The translations under genes and the position numbers were made by a program. The notes beneath the pieces were generated by a model. The model ran no database searches, was not told where the DNA came from, and saw only the letters and a list, made by a program, of their open reading frames with translations. Shown piece by piece: positions 1 through 6,495 of a stretch of DNA of 12,602 bases. Position 1 is the stretch's first letter, and every line of letters starts with the position of its first letter. This stretch comes from a bacterium (lineage in GTDB: Bacteria > Krumholzibacteriota > Krumholzibacteria > LZORAL124-64-63), in contig VGXH01000015.1 of assembly GCA_016873405.1 (NCBI GenBank), positions 1 to 12,602 on the forward strand, given 5' to 3'.

Positions 1-34
1 GGGGGTGGTTGAGAAAATGACGAGCGCTCTCTAG

Positions 35-72
35 CCCCTGGCTGCCCGTACGCAGCCAGGGGTTCTTTTCTC
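35..72 (+). terminator. Rho-independent terminator of an upstream + strand gene
   Basis: Positions 35-45 pair perfectly with 52-62 (11 bp, CCCCTGGCTGC with GCAGCCAGGGG) around a 6-nt loop. On the + strand the stem runs straight into the pyrimidine tail TTCTTTTCTC, the classic intrinsic terminator form, so it probably ends a + strand gene whose body lies left of the window. An A-rich heptamer at 11-17 (GAGAAAA) is complementary to 66-72 (TTTTCTC). On the - strand a T-rich run therefore also follows the stem, but about 17 nt later, so weaker termination of the tlpA-like transcript is possible. All three + frames stop within positions 10-34, so the upstream gene's frame cannot be told. Confidence 0.85.
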
Positions 73-106
73 GGGGTTCACCCCGGTCGCCGCATCGCCA
101 CCCCGT

Positions 107-673
107 TCAGGATCCCAGGAGTTCGCGCACCGACCGCTCGTACGTCGACGGCGACTGGGCGCCGACCCAGCGCTGGCGGATCACTCCGTCCTGGTCGAGC
201 AGGAACGTCGTCGGCAGGGCCGCGATCTCGCCGAACGCGGCCTCGAGATCCCCCTGCGCCCCCAACAGCGCCACCGGAAACGTCAGGGCCTGCTTCGCCG
301 CGACCTCACGCACCTTCGCCTCGCCCTCCTGGCCGATCGCGACCGCCAGCACGACGACCTCCCCGCCGTATGTCTCGTGCAGCGCCTTTAGATGCGGCAG
401 CGCGCGCAGGCAGGGACCGCACCAGGTGTCCCAGAAGTCGACCATGACGACCTTGCCCCGCAGCGAATCGGTGGTGTGCTCCCGTCCGTCCAGCGCCACC
501 ACCCTGAGGGCCTTGACGGCCGTCCCGAGCCCGCCGGCCGCGCCCGCCGCCCCGGCGGCGTCCGCGCCGCCCTTGCCGCGGCAGCCGCCGACGGCCAGCG
601 CGGCCAGGGCCGCCGCCGCGACCACCAGCGTCACCAGCCGCAGCGCGGCTCCCTGCCGTCTCAGCCAGCCCAT
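107..673 (-). CDS. TlpA/ResA-family thioredoxin-like lipoprotein
   Basis: A membrane-tethered periplasmic thiol-disulfide oxidoreductase of 188 aa. Residues 1-30 form a lipoprotein signal (basic Arg-5/Arg-6, then an Ala/Leu/Val core) ending in AVGG before Cys-31, the likely lipidated residue. An Ala/Gly-rich linker (35-50) leads to an AhpC/TSA-type thioredoxin fold with the active site W84-C85-G86-P87-C88 and the cis-proline loop A-L-P154-T-T-F. The residue before the usual W-C motif is Thr within WDTWCGPC rather than the commoner WATWCGPC. ATG at 673 has GGAG 5 nt upstream. Family members (TlpA, ResA, CcmG) reduce apocytochrome c or other envelope disulfides and take electrons from DsbD or CcdA. 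A DsbD gene starts divergently 154 bp away, which supports that role. No cytochrome c maturation genes are in view, so the substrate is unknown. Confidence 0.9.
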   Translation of the reverse strand: MGWLRRQGAALRLVTLVVAAAALAALAVGGCRGKGGADAAGAAGAAGGLGTAVKALRVVALDGREHTTDSLRGKVVMVDFWDTWCGPCLRALPHLKALHETYGGEVVVLAVAIGQEGEAKVREVAAKQALTFPVALLGAQGDLEAAFGEIAALPTTFLLDQDGVIRQRWVGAQSPSTYERSVRELLGS

Positions 674-699
674 GGCGTCTCCGATCTCAGGTTGAGGAA

Positions 700-726
700 C
701 CGGCGCCGGACCGCGTCCGGCGCCGG
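700..726. repeat. Perfect 11-bp inverted repeat in the tlpA-dsbD intergenic region
   Basis: CCGGCGCCGGA (700-710) and its exact reverse complement (716-726) flank the 5-nt spacer CCGCG. Each arm also contains the 10-bp palindrome CCGGCGCCGG. No T-run follows on either strand, so it is not a normal terminator. It lies 27 nt upstream of the tlpA-like start codon, so in the - strand transcript it would fold into a very stable leader hairpin. It could be an operator, a leader structure or a short dispersed repeat; one window cannot decide. Confidence 0.6.
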
Positions 727-737
727 GGAACCCGGGC

Positions 738-765
738 TTGTCGCCCGGCCTTTATGGCTTATTCT
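738..765 (+). promoter_or_regulatory. Candidate sigma-70 promoter for dsbD
   Basis: TTGTCG (738-743), a 16-nt spacer and TATTCT (760-765) on the + strand, in a short AT-rich patch (about 751-766) unlike its surroundings. This predicts transcription from about 772 and a leader of about 55 nt before the dsbD ATG. Matches to consensus are partial (4 of 6 at each box), so this is inference. Confidence 0.35.
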
Positions 766-766
766 A
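761..766 (-). promoter_or_regulatory. Candidate -10 element for the tlpA-like gene
   Basis: Read on the - strand, 766-761 is TAGAAT, five of six matches to TATAAT, in the only AT-rich patch of the divergent region. No good -35 lies 16-18 nt upstream. The predicted start near 754 would give a leader of about 80 nt containing the 700-726 hairpin. It overlaps the + strand -10 candidate at 760-765. Confidence 0.35.
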
Positions 767-827
767 GTCGCGCCGCCGGTGCCGGCGCCAGTTGCAAAGC
801 CACCGCCTCCAGTTCCAGGGAGTCTCG

Positions 828-2645
828 ATGAACGCCCGACCTCTCGCCCGGTTCCCGTCGGTCCCGCGGACCTGCCTGCCGTTGCTGGCCGCCGCCCTGC
901 TGGGGACCGCCCTGCCGGCCGCGGCGCTCGAGGTGCGCGCGACGGCCCGCCAGGGCGCGATCGAACCCGGCCACGATCTGGTGGTCGACGTCGTGGTGAC
1001 CCCGGCCGTGGACGAGTTCCTCGATTCGGCCTCCGTGCGGGTGGCCGTGACGGCGGCCGACGGCCGAACGCCGCTGGGCGTGCCCTACGCGCCGCGCACC
1101 GCGCCGGGCGAGAACGGCGCCGTGATCGTGGAATGGGCCGCCCCCGTGTCCGACGCGGCGCGGACGGGCCGCCACGACCTGACGGTGACCGCGACCGCGA
1201 CCACCGTCGACGGCGCGCCGCTGACCGCCGGCGCCCCCTTCGCGTTCGAGGTCGCCTACGGCGGCGGCTGGTCGGCCTCCCGCATCCAGGACTTCCTGGA
1301 CCGGCGCGGCCTGCCGTTCTTCCTGGCGCTGGTCTTCGGGTTCGGCGTGCTGATGAGCCTCTCGCCGTGCATCTACCCGATGATCCCCATCACGCTGGCC
1401 GTCATCGGCGCGCGCAGCCAGGAGAAGGGCGCTCTGCACGGCCTGGGCCTGTCGTTCACCTACGTGCTGGGCATGGCGCTCGTGTACGCCGTGCTGGGCG
1501 CCCTGAGCGCCTCGGTCTTCAGCGGGATCACGGCCCTGATGCAGAGCCCGTACGTGGTGGGTCCCATCGCGGTGCTGCTGCTGGTGCTGGCTTTCAGCAT
1601 GTTCGGCGCCTTCGAGATGCAGGCGCCCGCCTTCCTGCGCGACCGCCTGGCCGGACCCGGCGGCGGCAAGGGCGGACTGCTGGGCGTCTTCGCGATGGGC
1701 CTGGTCGCCGGGCTGGTGGCCTCGCCCTGCGTGGGCCCGTTCCTCGCCGCCCTCCTGGTCTGGGTGGCGACGACCGGGAGCTGGGTGCTGGGCTTCTTCT
1801 CCCTGTTCACCTTCGGTCTCGGCATGGGCGTGCTCCTGATCGGCGTCGGGACCTTCCCCGCGCTGCTCGGCTCGCTCCCTCGCAGCGGCGGCTGGATGGA
1901 CACGATCAAACGCGCCATGGGCCTGTTGCTCGTCGTGATGGCGTTCTGGTTCGTGCGCCCCGGGATCGTCCTGCCCGCGGCCGTGTTCTACCCGCTGGCC
2001 GGCCTGGCGGCGATCGTGACCGCGGTGTTCATGGGCGCGTTCGACCGGCCCCTGGAGAGCTGGGGCTGGTGGCCGCGGGCGCGCATGGCGCTCGGCCTGG
2101 TCGTGTTCGTGACGGGGCTCTGGCTGCTGCTCGGTTCGTTCCTCCAGCACGGATTCCTGCTGCCGTCGCCGCTGCCCGAACGGACCGCCGCCGCCGGTTC
2201 CGCCGCGCCCGCGGCCGGCGCGGTTCCGTCTGCGGCGGCGGCGCCCGCTGCCGCCCCGACGCCGGCGGGGTCCGTGCCCTGGGAGGTGATCGCCACCGGC
2301 CCGGGCGCGCAGGAGCGGTTCGCCGCGATCCGAGCCGCCGCGCAGGCGGCCGGGCGCCCGGTCCTCGTCGACTTCTGGGCCACCTGGTGCGTGTACTGCA
2401 AGAAGCTGGACAAGTCGGTCTGGAACGACCCGGCCGTGGTCGCCGAAGCCGCCCGCTGGGCCGCGGTCAAGATCGACGCCACGGCGCCCGACGACCAGGA
2501 GATGACCGCGATCAAGGACGAATTCCGCGTCTCGGGACTGCCGCGCGTGGTCTTCATCGACAGCCGCGGCGAGATCCTCCACGCGCGCTCGGCCGGCTTC
2601 GTGCCCGCCGCGGACATGTTGGCGCTGATGCAGGGCGTCCGCTGA
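828..2645 (+). CDS. dsbD: Thiol:disulfide interchange protein DsbD
   Basis: A 605-aa inner-membrane carrier that passes electrons from cytosolic thioredoxin to periplasmic thiol proteins. ATG at 828 was chosen over an in-frame TTG at 792 because GGGAG (818-822) sits 5 nt before it and a signal peptide (about 1-33) follows at once. Residues 34-145 are an Ig-like N-terminal (alpha) region. Residues about 160-440 are the polytopic core, with its two redox cysteines in S-P-C181-I-Y-P and S-P-C301-V-G-P. An Ala/Pro linker (453-482) leads to the C-terminal thioredoxin domain with W520-C521-V-Y-C524-K and cis-proline 572 (GLPRVVF). The alpha region has no cysteine, whereas E. coli DsbD uses a Cys pair there; C181, C301, C521 and C524 are the only cysteines of the mature chain. 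A TlpA-like lipoprotein lies divergently upstream and may receive the electrons directly. The gene converges on the FG-GAP gene with 13 bp between stops. Confidence 0.95.
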   Translation: MNARPLARFPSVPRTCLPLLAAALLGTALPAAALEVRATARQGAIEPGHDLVVDVVVTPAVDEFLDSASVRVAVTAADGRTPLGVPYAPRTAPGENGAVIVEWAAPVSDAARTGRHDLTVTATATTVDGAPLTAGAPFAFEVAYGGGWSASRIQDFLDRRGLPFFLALVFGFGVLMSLSPCIYPMIPITLAVIGARSQEKGALHGLGLSFTYVLGMALVYAVLGALSASVFSGITALMQSPYVVGPIAVLLLVLAFSMFGAFEMQAPAFLRDRLAGPGGGKGGLLGVFAMGLVAGLVASPCVGPFLAALLVWVATTGSWVLGFFSLFTFGLGMGVLLIGVGTFPALLGSLPRSGGWMDTIKRAMGLLLVVMAFWFVRPGIVLPAAVFYPLAGLAAIVTAVFMGAFDRPLESWGWWPRARMALGLVVFVTGLWLLLGSFLQHGFLLPSPLPERTAAAGSAAPAAGAVPSAAAAPAAAPTPAGSVPWEVIATGPGAQERFAAIRAAAQAAGRPVLVDFWATWCVYCKKLDKSVWNDPAVVAEAARWAAVKIDATAPDDQEMTAIKDEFRVSGLPRVVFIDSRGEILHARSAGFVPAADMLALMQGVR

Positions 2646-2658
2646 GCGCGGCGCCCGG

Positions 2659-3525
2659 CTACTGGAAGCGGATCTCGCGCCGGCCGCCGATGTCGAACAC
2701 CTTCAGCGCGCCGCCGTCCGGGCTCTCGGTCAGGACTTCCAGGACCCCGTTGCCGTCGATGTCCAGCAGTTCGATGCGCCCGAAGAACGGCTCGTCCTCC
2801 CACTCGATGTCGCCGGACCCGGCATCGACCACCTTGCCCGAGTTCAGGACGATCTCGGCCCTGCCGTCCCCGTCCACGTCGCCGCAGCGGACCCGCGTCG
2901 CGGAGTATTCGTTGATGCTGGTGAACTGCTTCGTGAAGTTCCCGCCGTCGATGTAGACCAGCCGGTTGTCGGCCACCAGGACGATCTCGGCGGCCGGGTC
3001 CTCGTCCACGTTCGCGACCGCAAAGCACGTCACGACGGCGTACTCGCCGGACAGCGACTCCCACAGCGGCGAGAACTCGTCGAGCCTCCAGGCGTAGATC
3101 CGGGCCGCGTTGGTGCGGCACAGCAGCGCATCGTCCAGCCCGTCGCCGCTGAGGTCGGCGACGATGACCTCCTCCGGGATGCCGGCGAGTTGGTTGCTCT
3201 TCCAGACGCTTCGCACGCCGCGCCCGTCCGACCGCAGCACCTGCACGGTCCCGAAGCGCTCGCCGACCGCCAGGAACATCCCGGCCTCGCCCGCGAGCGG
3301 TTCGAACTGGGCGACGTGCTCGAAGCCGTCGGCCAAGCGGGCCAGATCGCGGTACTGCTGGTAGGTGAGCTCGGTCTGCGCGGCCGCACCGCCCGGCAGG
3401 CCGGCCAGCCAGGCCAGCGCCGCGAGCGCGAGGGCGGATCGAAATCCAGGCCGGCCGGCCCGGCGCCCCGGGCCCGAGAGCGCCGCCGCGGCCGGTGCTG
3501 ACGTGTGCAAGCGTGACCGGATCAT
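2659..3525 (-). CDS. Exported FG-GAP/VCBS repeat protein
   Basis: A 288-aa protein with a long basic n-region (about 1-31), a hydrophobic stretch (31-44) and a probable signal peptidase site after AAA-49, so it is exported. The mature part carries Ca-binding-loop FG-GAP/VCBS motifs: ADLSGDGLDD (123-132), NVDEDPAAEIVL (172-183), GDVDGDGRAEIVL (215-227) and LDIDGNGVLEVL (254-265). These usually build a beta-propeller like that of integrin alpha chains. The repeat count is low for a full seven-blade propeller, so this is a short version. ATG at 3525 has GAGG 6 nt upstream. It lies downstream of the barrel gene on the same strand, 128 bp away. Its ligand or role cannot be told; FG-GAP proteins are commonly surface or adhesion proteins. 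Catalysis is not suggested by any motif. Confidence 0.8.
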   Translation of the reverse strand: MIRSRLHTSAPAAAALSGPGRRAGRPGFRSALALAALAWLAGLPGGAAAQTELTYQQYRDLARLADGFEHVAQFEPLAGEAGMFLAVGERFGTVQVLRSDGRGVRSVWKSNQLAGIPEEVIVADLSGDGLDDALLCRTNAARIYAWRLDEFSPLWESLSGEYAVVTCFAVANVDEDPAAEIVLVADNRLVYIDGGNFTKQFTSINEYSATRVRCGDVDGDGRAEIVLNSGKVVDAGSGDIEWEDEPFFGRIELLDIDGNGVLEVLTESPDGGALKVFDIGGRREIRFQ

Positions 3526-3608
3526 GAGGGACCTCGTCGGCGCGGACACAGAACGGCGCGCCCGATCGGCGTGGCTGCGAGCGGCCCGTGGCGGCCGCGA
3601 CAACGGGG

Positions 3609-3614
3609 AATATA
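3609..3614 (-). promoter_or_regulatory. Candidate -10 element for the FG-GAP gene
   Basis: Read on the - strand, 3614-3609 is TATATT, in the only AT-rich spot (3609-3615) of the 128-bp gap between the barrel and FG-GAP genes. It predicts a leader of about 75 nt. I see no convincing -35, so the FG-GAP gene may instead, or also, be read through from the barrel gene. Confidence 0.3.
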
Positions 3615-3653
3615 AGCCCCAGCCGGACCGGGCGGCCAGCGCCATCGCGCCGC

Positions 3654-4286
3654 CTACCAGGGGAAGGGAAGGCCCAGCCCGACCTGGGCCGCCCAGGTGG
3701 TCCAGTCGGTGCCGTCCTGGCCCAGGATGCGCACCTGCCCCTTGACCATGAGCAGGTGGCCACGGGCGAAACGCCACTCCTGGCCTCCTTCGAGCACCAG
3801 GGACCAGTACTTCAGTCCCGGCGCGCGGCCGTCCCGCCCGGGCCAGGCGCTGCTGGCGCCCGGACCGGCGCCGGCGAAGGGCAGGATCGACGTGCGTCCG
3901 TCGCCGCGCTCGCCGAAATAGCGCCTCAGCAGGAGATCGACCGACAACACGCGGCCGCCGCCTGGCAGCCCCAGGCGGTCGGCCTGCAGCACGAGCCCCG
4001 TGTTCCAGTCGTGAAGGAAGTCCAGGAAATCGGCGGCGGCAGGCGGGCGGAAGATCACCGAGAGGCCGCCGCCGGCCTGGCCGCGTCCCTGCGCGAAGGC
4101 GCCGCCGAAAGCCAGGTGCGCGCACACGAACGGCGGCTCGCCCTCGGGCCGGCCGAGGCGGCTGGCCGGGGGCTCGAGGCGGCGTCCCTGCAGCGTCGGC
4201 GCCCCCGCGGCCGGCAGGGGCCACAGCGCCCACAGGAGCGTTCCGAGCAGGGCCGCGCCGAGCCGGCACCTGGCGATCTGGGGCAT
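3654..4286 (-). CDS. Small probable outer-membrane beta-barrel protein
   Basis: A 210-aa protein not matched to a named family. Residues 1-29 look like a signal peptide (Arg-6, Arg-8, Leu/Ala-rich core, AAGA before Pro-30). The mature chain is rich in Gly and in short alternating hydrophobic/polar strands (for example LSVIF 75-79, GLVLQAD 97-103, VLSVDLLLRRYFG 113-125, WSLVLEGGQEWRF 161-173, HLLMVKGQVRIL 177-188). It ends in Trp-210 after QVGLGLPFPW; a terminal aromatic residue is typical of barrels recognised by BamA. ATG at 4286 has a strong GGAGGAG ribosome site 8 nt upstream. It is divergent from yigZ and leads toward the FG-GAP gene on the same strand. It could instead be a soluble beta-rich periplasmic protein. 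No enzyme motif is visible. Confidence 0.6.
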   Translation of the reverse strand: MPQIARCRLGAALLGTLLWALWPLPAAGAPTLQGRRLEPPASRLGRPEGEPPFVCAHLAFGGAFAQGRGQAGGGLSVIFRPPAAADFLDFLHDWNTGLVLQADRLGLPGGGRVLSVDLLLRRYFGERGDGRTSILPFAGAGPGASSAWPGRDGRAPGLKYWSLVLEGGQEWRFARGHLLMVKGQVRILGQDGTDWTTWAAQVGLGLPFPW

Positions 4287-4391
4287 GGACCGGTCTCCTC
4301 CCGGGGATCATCGTGGCGGTCGCGGCCGCGGCTGCCCGGACCGAGCGCAAGCGGCGTGCCACGAGGGCGTCGGCCATCGACTGGCAACCGC

Positions 4392-4420
4392 TTGCCCGTC
4401 AACGACCTGCGATGTAGCTT
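4392..4420 (+). promoter_or_regulatory. Candidate promoter for yigZ
   Basis: TTGCCC (4392-4397), a 17-nt spacer and TAGCTT (4415-4420) lie about 67 nt upstream of the chosen GTG start. The spacing is ideal but the -10 matches TATAAT at only three positions. It does fit TAnnTT, the core of the FCB-group -7 element. The rest of the 200-bp barrel-yigZ gap shows no other obvious signal apart from the ribosome sites. Confidence 0.3.
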
Positions 4421-4486
4421 GCCGTTGCCGCGGGAACGATGCGGCGCCCGGTGGGAGGATTCGGGCCACCGGAAGGAGGATTGGCC

Positions 4487-5137
4487 GTGCCGCTCCCGCA
4501 TCGCCCGCCGCCCCCGCCGCCCCCGCCCGACAGCGTGCGCGTGCTGGCCGGACCAGGCCGCGCCGACCTGACCGAACAGCGCTCCCGCTTCCTGGCCTTC
4601 GCGCTCGCCGTGCCCGACCAGGACGCGGCCCGCTCGGCGATCGCCGCGCTGCGCCGCGAGTACCATGACGCCCGGCACGTCTGCAGCGCCTGGCGCGTGG
4701 GCGCGCCGCCGCCGCCGCGGGAGCATCGCCACGACGACGGCGAGCCGTCGGGCACGGCCGGCGAGCCCATCCTGGCCGTCCTGCGCAAGGCCGACGTCAC
4801 CAACGCGCTGGTCGTCGTGGTGCGGTACTTCGGCGGCGTGAAGCTGGGCACCGGCGGCCTGGCCCGCGCCTACGGCGAAGCCGCCGCCCTGGCGCTGGCC
4901 GACGCCAAGAGCGCCGACCTGCCGCTCGGGCGCGTGTACACCCTCGAGTTCCCCTACGCGCTGCGCCACGCCGTGGCGACCATCGTCGAGGGGCGCGGCG
5001 GCCGCCCTTGCGCCGAGGCCTACGGGGTCGCCGTCGTCTGGGACGTGTGGCTCCCCCACTCCGGCTGCCCCGGGTTCAGCGAGGCCGTCGCGCAGGGGAC
5101 CGGCGGCCTCGTGGTCCCGCGCCCGCGCGAGCCCTGA
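4487..5137 (+). CDS. yigZ: YigZ/IMPACT family protein
   Basis: A 216-aa member of the UPF0029/IMPACT N-terminal family with a C-terminal DUF1949-type region. Bacterial YigZ is a small two-domain protein of unsettled function, thought to bind nucleic acid or the translation machinery; eukaryotic IMPACT regulates GCN2. The signature is clear: RSRF (32-35), ARHVCSAW (62-69), DDGEPSGTAGEPIL (83-96) and VVVRYFGGVKLGTGGLARAYG (110-130). GTG at 4487 is chosen over ATG 4439 because AAGGAGG (4473-4479) sits 7 nt before it; the ATG would add 16 residues and bury that site. About 205 aa is usual for the family. Unusually, residues 7-14 are eight prolines in a row, encoded by a 9-nt repeat, just before the conserved domain. 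It converges with the sigma factor gene. Confidence 0.9.
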   Translation: MPLPHRPPPPPPPPDSVRVLAGPGRADLTEQRSRFLAFALAVPDQDAARSAIAALRREYHDARHVCSAWRVGAPPPPREHRHDDGEPSGTAGEPILAVLRKADVTNALVVVVRYFGGVKLGTGGLARAYGEAAALALADAKSADLPLGRVYTLEFPYALRHAVATIVEGRGGRPCAEAYGVAVVWDVWLPHSGCPGFSEAVAQGTGGLVVPRPREP

Positions 5138-5167
5138 CCGCGGCCGGCGCCCGCCCCCGGGAACGCG

Positions 5168-5197
5168 GCGGGGCCGGACTGCCCAGTCCGGCCCCGC
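5168..5197. terminator. GC hairpin between converging yigZ and sigma factor genes
   Basis: Positions 5168-5180 pair perfectly with 5185-5197 (13 bp, GCGGGGCCGGACT with AGTCCGGCCCCGC) around the 4-nt loop GCCC. It lies 30 nt past the yigZ stop and 33 nt past the sigma factor stop, so it can serve both. There is no T-run on either side (GCGCAACGG on +, CGCGTTCCC on -), so it could terminate weakly, need Rho, or mainly protect 3' ends. Confidence 0.6.
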
Positions 5198-5230
5198 GCG
5201 CAACGGATCCTTCACCCGTGCGGGATATCG

Positions 5231-6265
5231 TCAGGAAAGCCGGTCGTCCGCGTAATCCTGCATGTACTTGAACGACTTGCTCGTGCGGATCTTCTCGAAC
5301 GCCTCTTCCTTGATCTGCCGGATGCGCTCGCGGGTCAGGCCCATGATCTGCCCGATCTCCTCGAGCGTCAGCTCCTGGTCCGTGCCCAGCCCGTAGTAGA
5401 GCCGCAGCACCCGCGCCTCGCGGTCCTTGAGGTCGCCCAGCATGCGCCCGATGCTCGAGTTCAGGTCATCGTCCATGACCTTGCTGTCGGGCCCTTCGCT
5501 GGTCGTGTCCTCGAGGAAGTCGAGGTACGTGCTGTCCTCGTCGTTGCCCACGAAGTCGTCCAGGAAGAAGTTGTCCTGCATCAGCGGCAGGGTGTCCTTG
5601 ACTTCCTCCACGGACAGGCCGAGGAATTTCGCGATCTCTTCCGGCTCGGGCTTGCGGCGCAGCTTCTGCTGCAGCTCGCTGCTCGCCTTCTTGATCTGGT
5701 TGAGCACGCGCGCGCGGTTCAGAGGCATGCGCACGATCTTGCTGTGATTGGCCAGCGCCGCCAGGATCGACTGACGGATCCACCACACCGCGTACGAGAT
5801 GAACTTGAAGCCGCGCGTCTCGTCGAAGCGCTGCGCCGCCTTGAGCAGGCCGAGGTTGCCCTCGTTGATCAGATCCTCCAGGGGCACGCCGTAGTGCGCG
5901 TACTCCTTGGCGATCGACACCACGAAGCGCAGGTTGGCCTTCACGAGCTTGTGCAGGCTCTCGCTGTCGTTGGCGTGGATCCCGCGCGCCAGTTCGCATT
6001 CCTCGTCGCGGGTCAGCAGCGAGTACGCCTTGACCTCCTGGAAGTACAGGTCGAGGTTGCTCATCAACTGCGCCGCGGGGGCCGCGGCTTCCTGCTGCGC
6101 GCGCGCGGCGCGCCGCGGCTTGGTCCGCGCCCGCGGCGCGGCCTTCGCCGATTCGGGGGCCGTCGCCGGAATCGCCGCGGGATTCGCCTTCGCCTTCAGG
6201 GTGACGGCCGCCCTGGACGTGGCGCCGGTGGCGCGGGTCTTCCTGGTCGCTGCCTGCTTGGCCAT
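5231..6265 (-). CDS. rpoD: Primary-type RNA polymerase sigma-70 factor (RpoD/SigA-like)
   Basis: A 344-aa sigma factor that directs RNA polymerase to promoters. Residues 68-344 form the short Bacteroidota-like primary sigma body: region 1.2 (about 70-100), region 2 (103-175) with NLRFVVSIAK, DLINEGNLGLLKAAQRFD and YAVWWIRQSI, region 3 (180-250), and region 4 with the HTH LTLEEIGQIMGLTRERIRQI (299-318). Where E. coli sigma-70 has the -10-contacting Q437 and T440, I read Q165 and L168. Residues 1-67 are a low-complexity Ala/Lys/Arg/Pro tail with about 14 basic and 2 acidic residues, instead of an acidic region 1.1. ATG at 6265 has GGAG 8 nt upstream. The alternative Met-68 (6064) lacks a ribosome site but would give the usual FCB length. 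Whether it is the housekeeping or a second group 2 sigma cannot be told from one locus; full conservation favours primary. Confidence 0.93.
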   Translation of the reverse strand: MAKQAATRKTRATGATSRAAVTLKAKANPAAIPATAPESAKAAPRARTKPRRAARAQQEAAAPAAQLMSNLDLYFQEVKAYSLLTRDEECELARGIHANDSESLHKLVKANLRFVVSIAKEYAHYGVPLEDLINEGNLGLLKAAQRFDETRGFKFISYAVWWIRQSILAALANHSKIVRMPLNRARVLNQIKKASSELQQKLRRKPEPEEIAKFLGLSVEEVKDTLPLMQDNFFLDDFVGNDEDSTYLDFLEDTTSEGPDSKVMDDDLNSSIGRMLGDLKDREARVLRLYYGLGTDQELTLEEIGQIMGLTRERIRQIKEEAFEKIRTSKSFKYMQDYADDRLS

Positions 6266-6315
6266 GTCTTGGTCTCCGTCTGCTCTGGCCCTTGGCCTGC
6301 TTCGCCTCGCCCCGG

Positions 6316-6334
6316 GGTGCCGACCTCCGGCACC
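6316..6334 (-). other. Short hairpin in the sigma factor leader
   Basis: GGTGCCG (6316-6322) and CGGCACC (6328-6334) form a perfect 7-bp stem with a 5-nt loop, 51 nt upstream of the sigma factor ATG. It overlaps the palindrome GCACCGGTGC (6330-6339), so two alternative folds exist. Neither is followed by a T-run. Function is unknown, and short stems are common by chance in DNA this GC-rich. Confidence 0.3.
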
Positions 6335-6495
6335 GGTGCTTCATCGATCGTGCGCTGGCCGCCCATTTACAAGATGCATACCAGCACGAGGATTGGCGTG
6401 CCTCTTTGTTCAGTTTTCTAACCGACGCGATGGAAAGGCTTTATGCCGGCTCCGGGGGAGCTGCGGCCGCGTCGGGCAGGCGCCCGGGCAGCGCT

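Noticed and set aside
72..85. Second hairpin CGGGG-TTCA-CCCCG after the left terminator
   Set aside because: Only 5 bp with no T-run on either strand; common by chance at this GC content.
759..2582. 607-codon open frame antisense to dsbD
   Set aside because: Rich in His, Gln, Arg, Gly and Glu in the manner of antisense GC frames; DsbD motifs on the opposite strand explain the sequence.
392..2956. Very long open frame (854 codons) on the + strand across dsbD
   Set aside because: Composition is almost all Arg, Gly, Ala and Pro, with no domain; it is a GC-driven shadow of dsbD in another frame.
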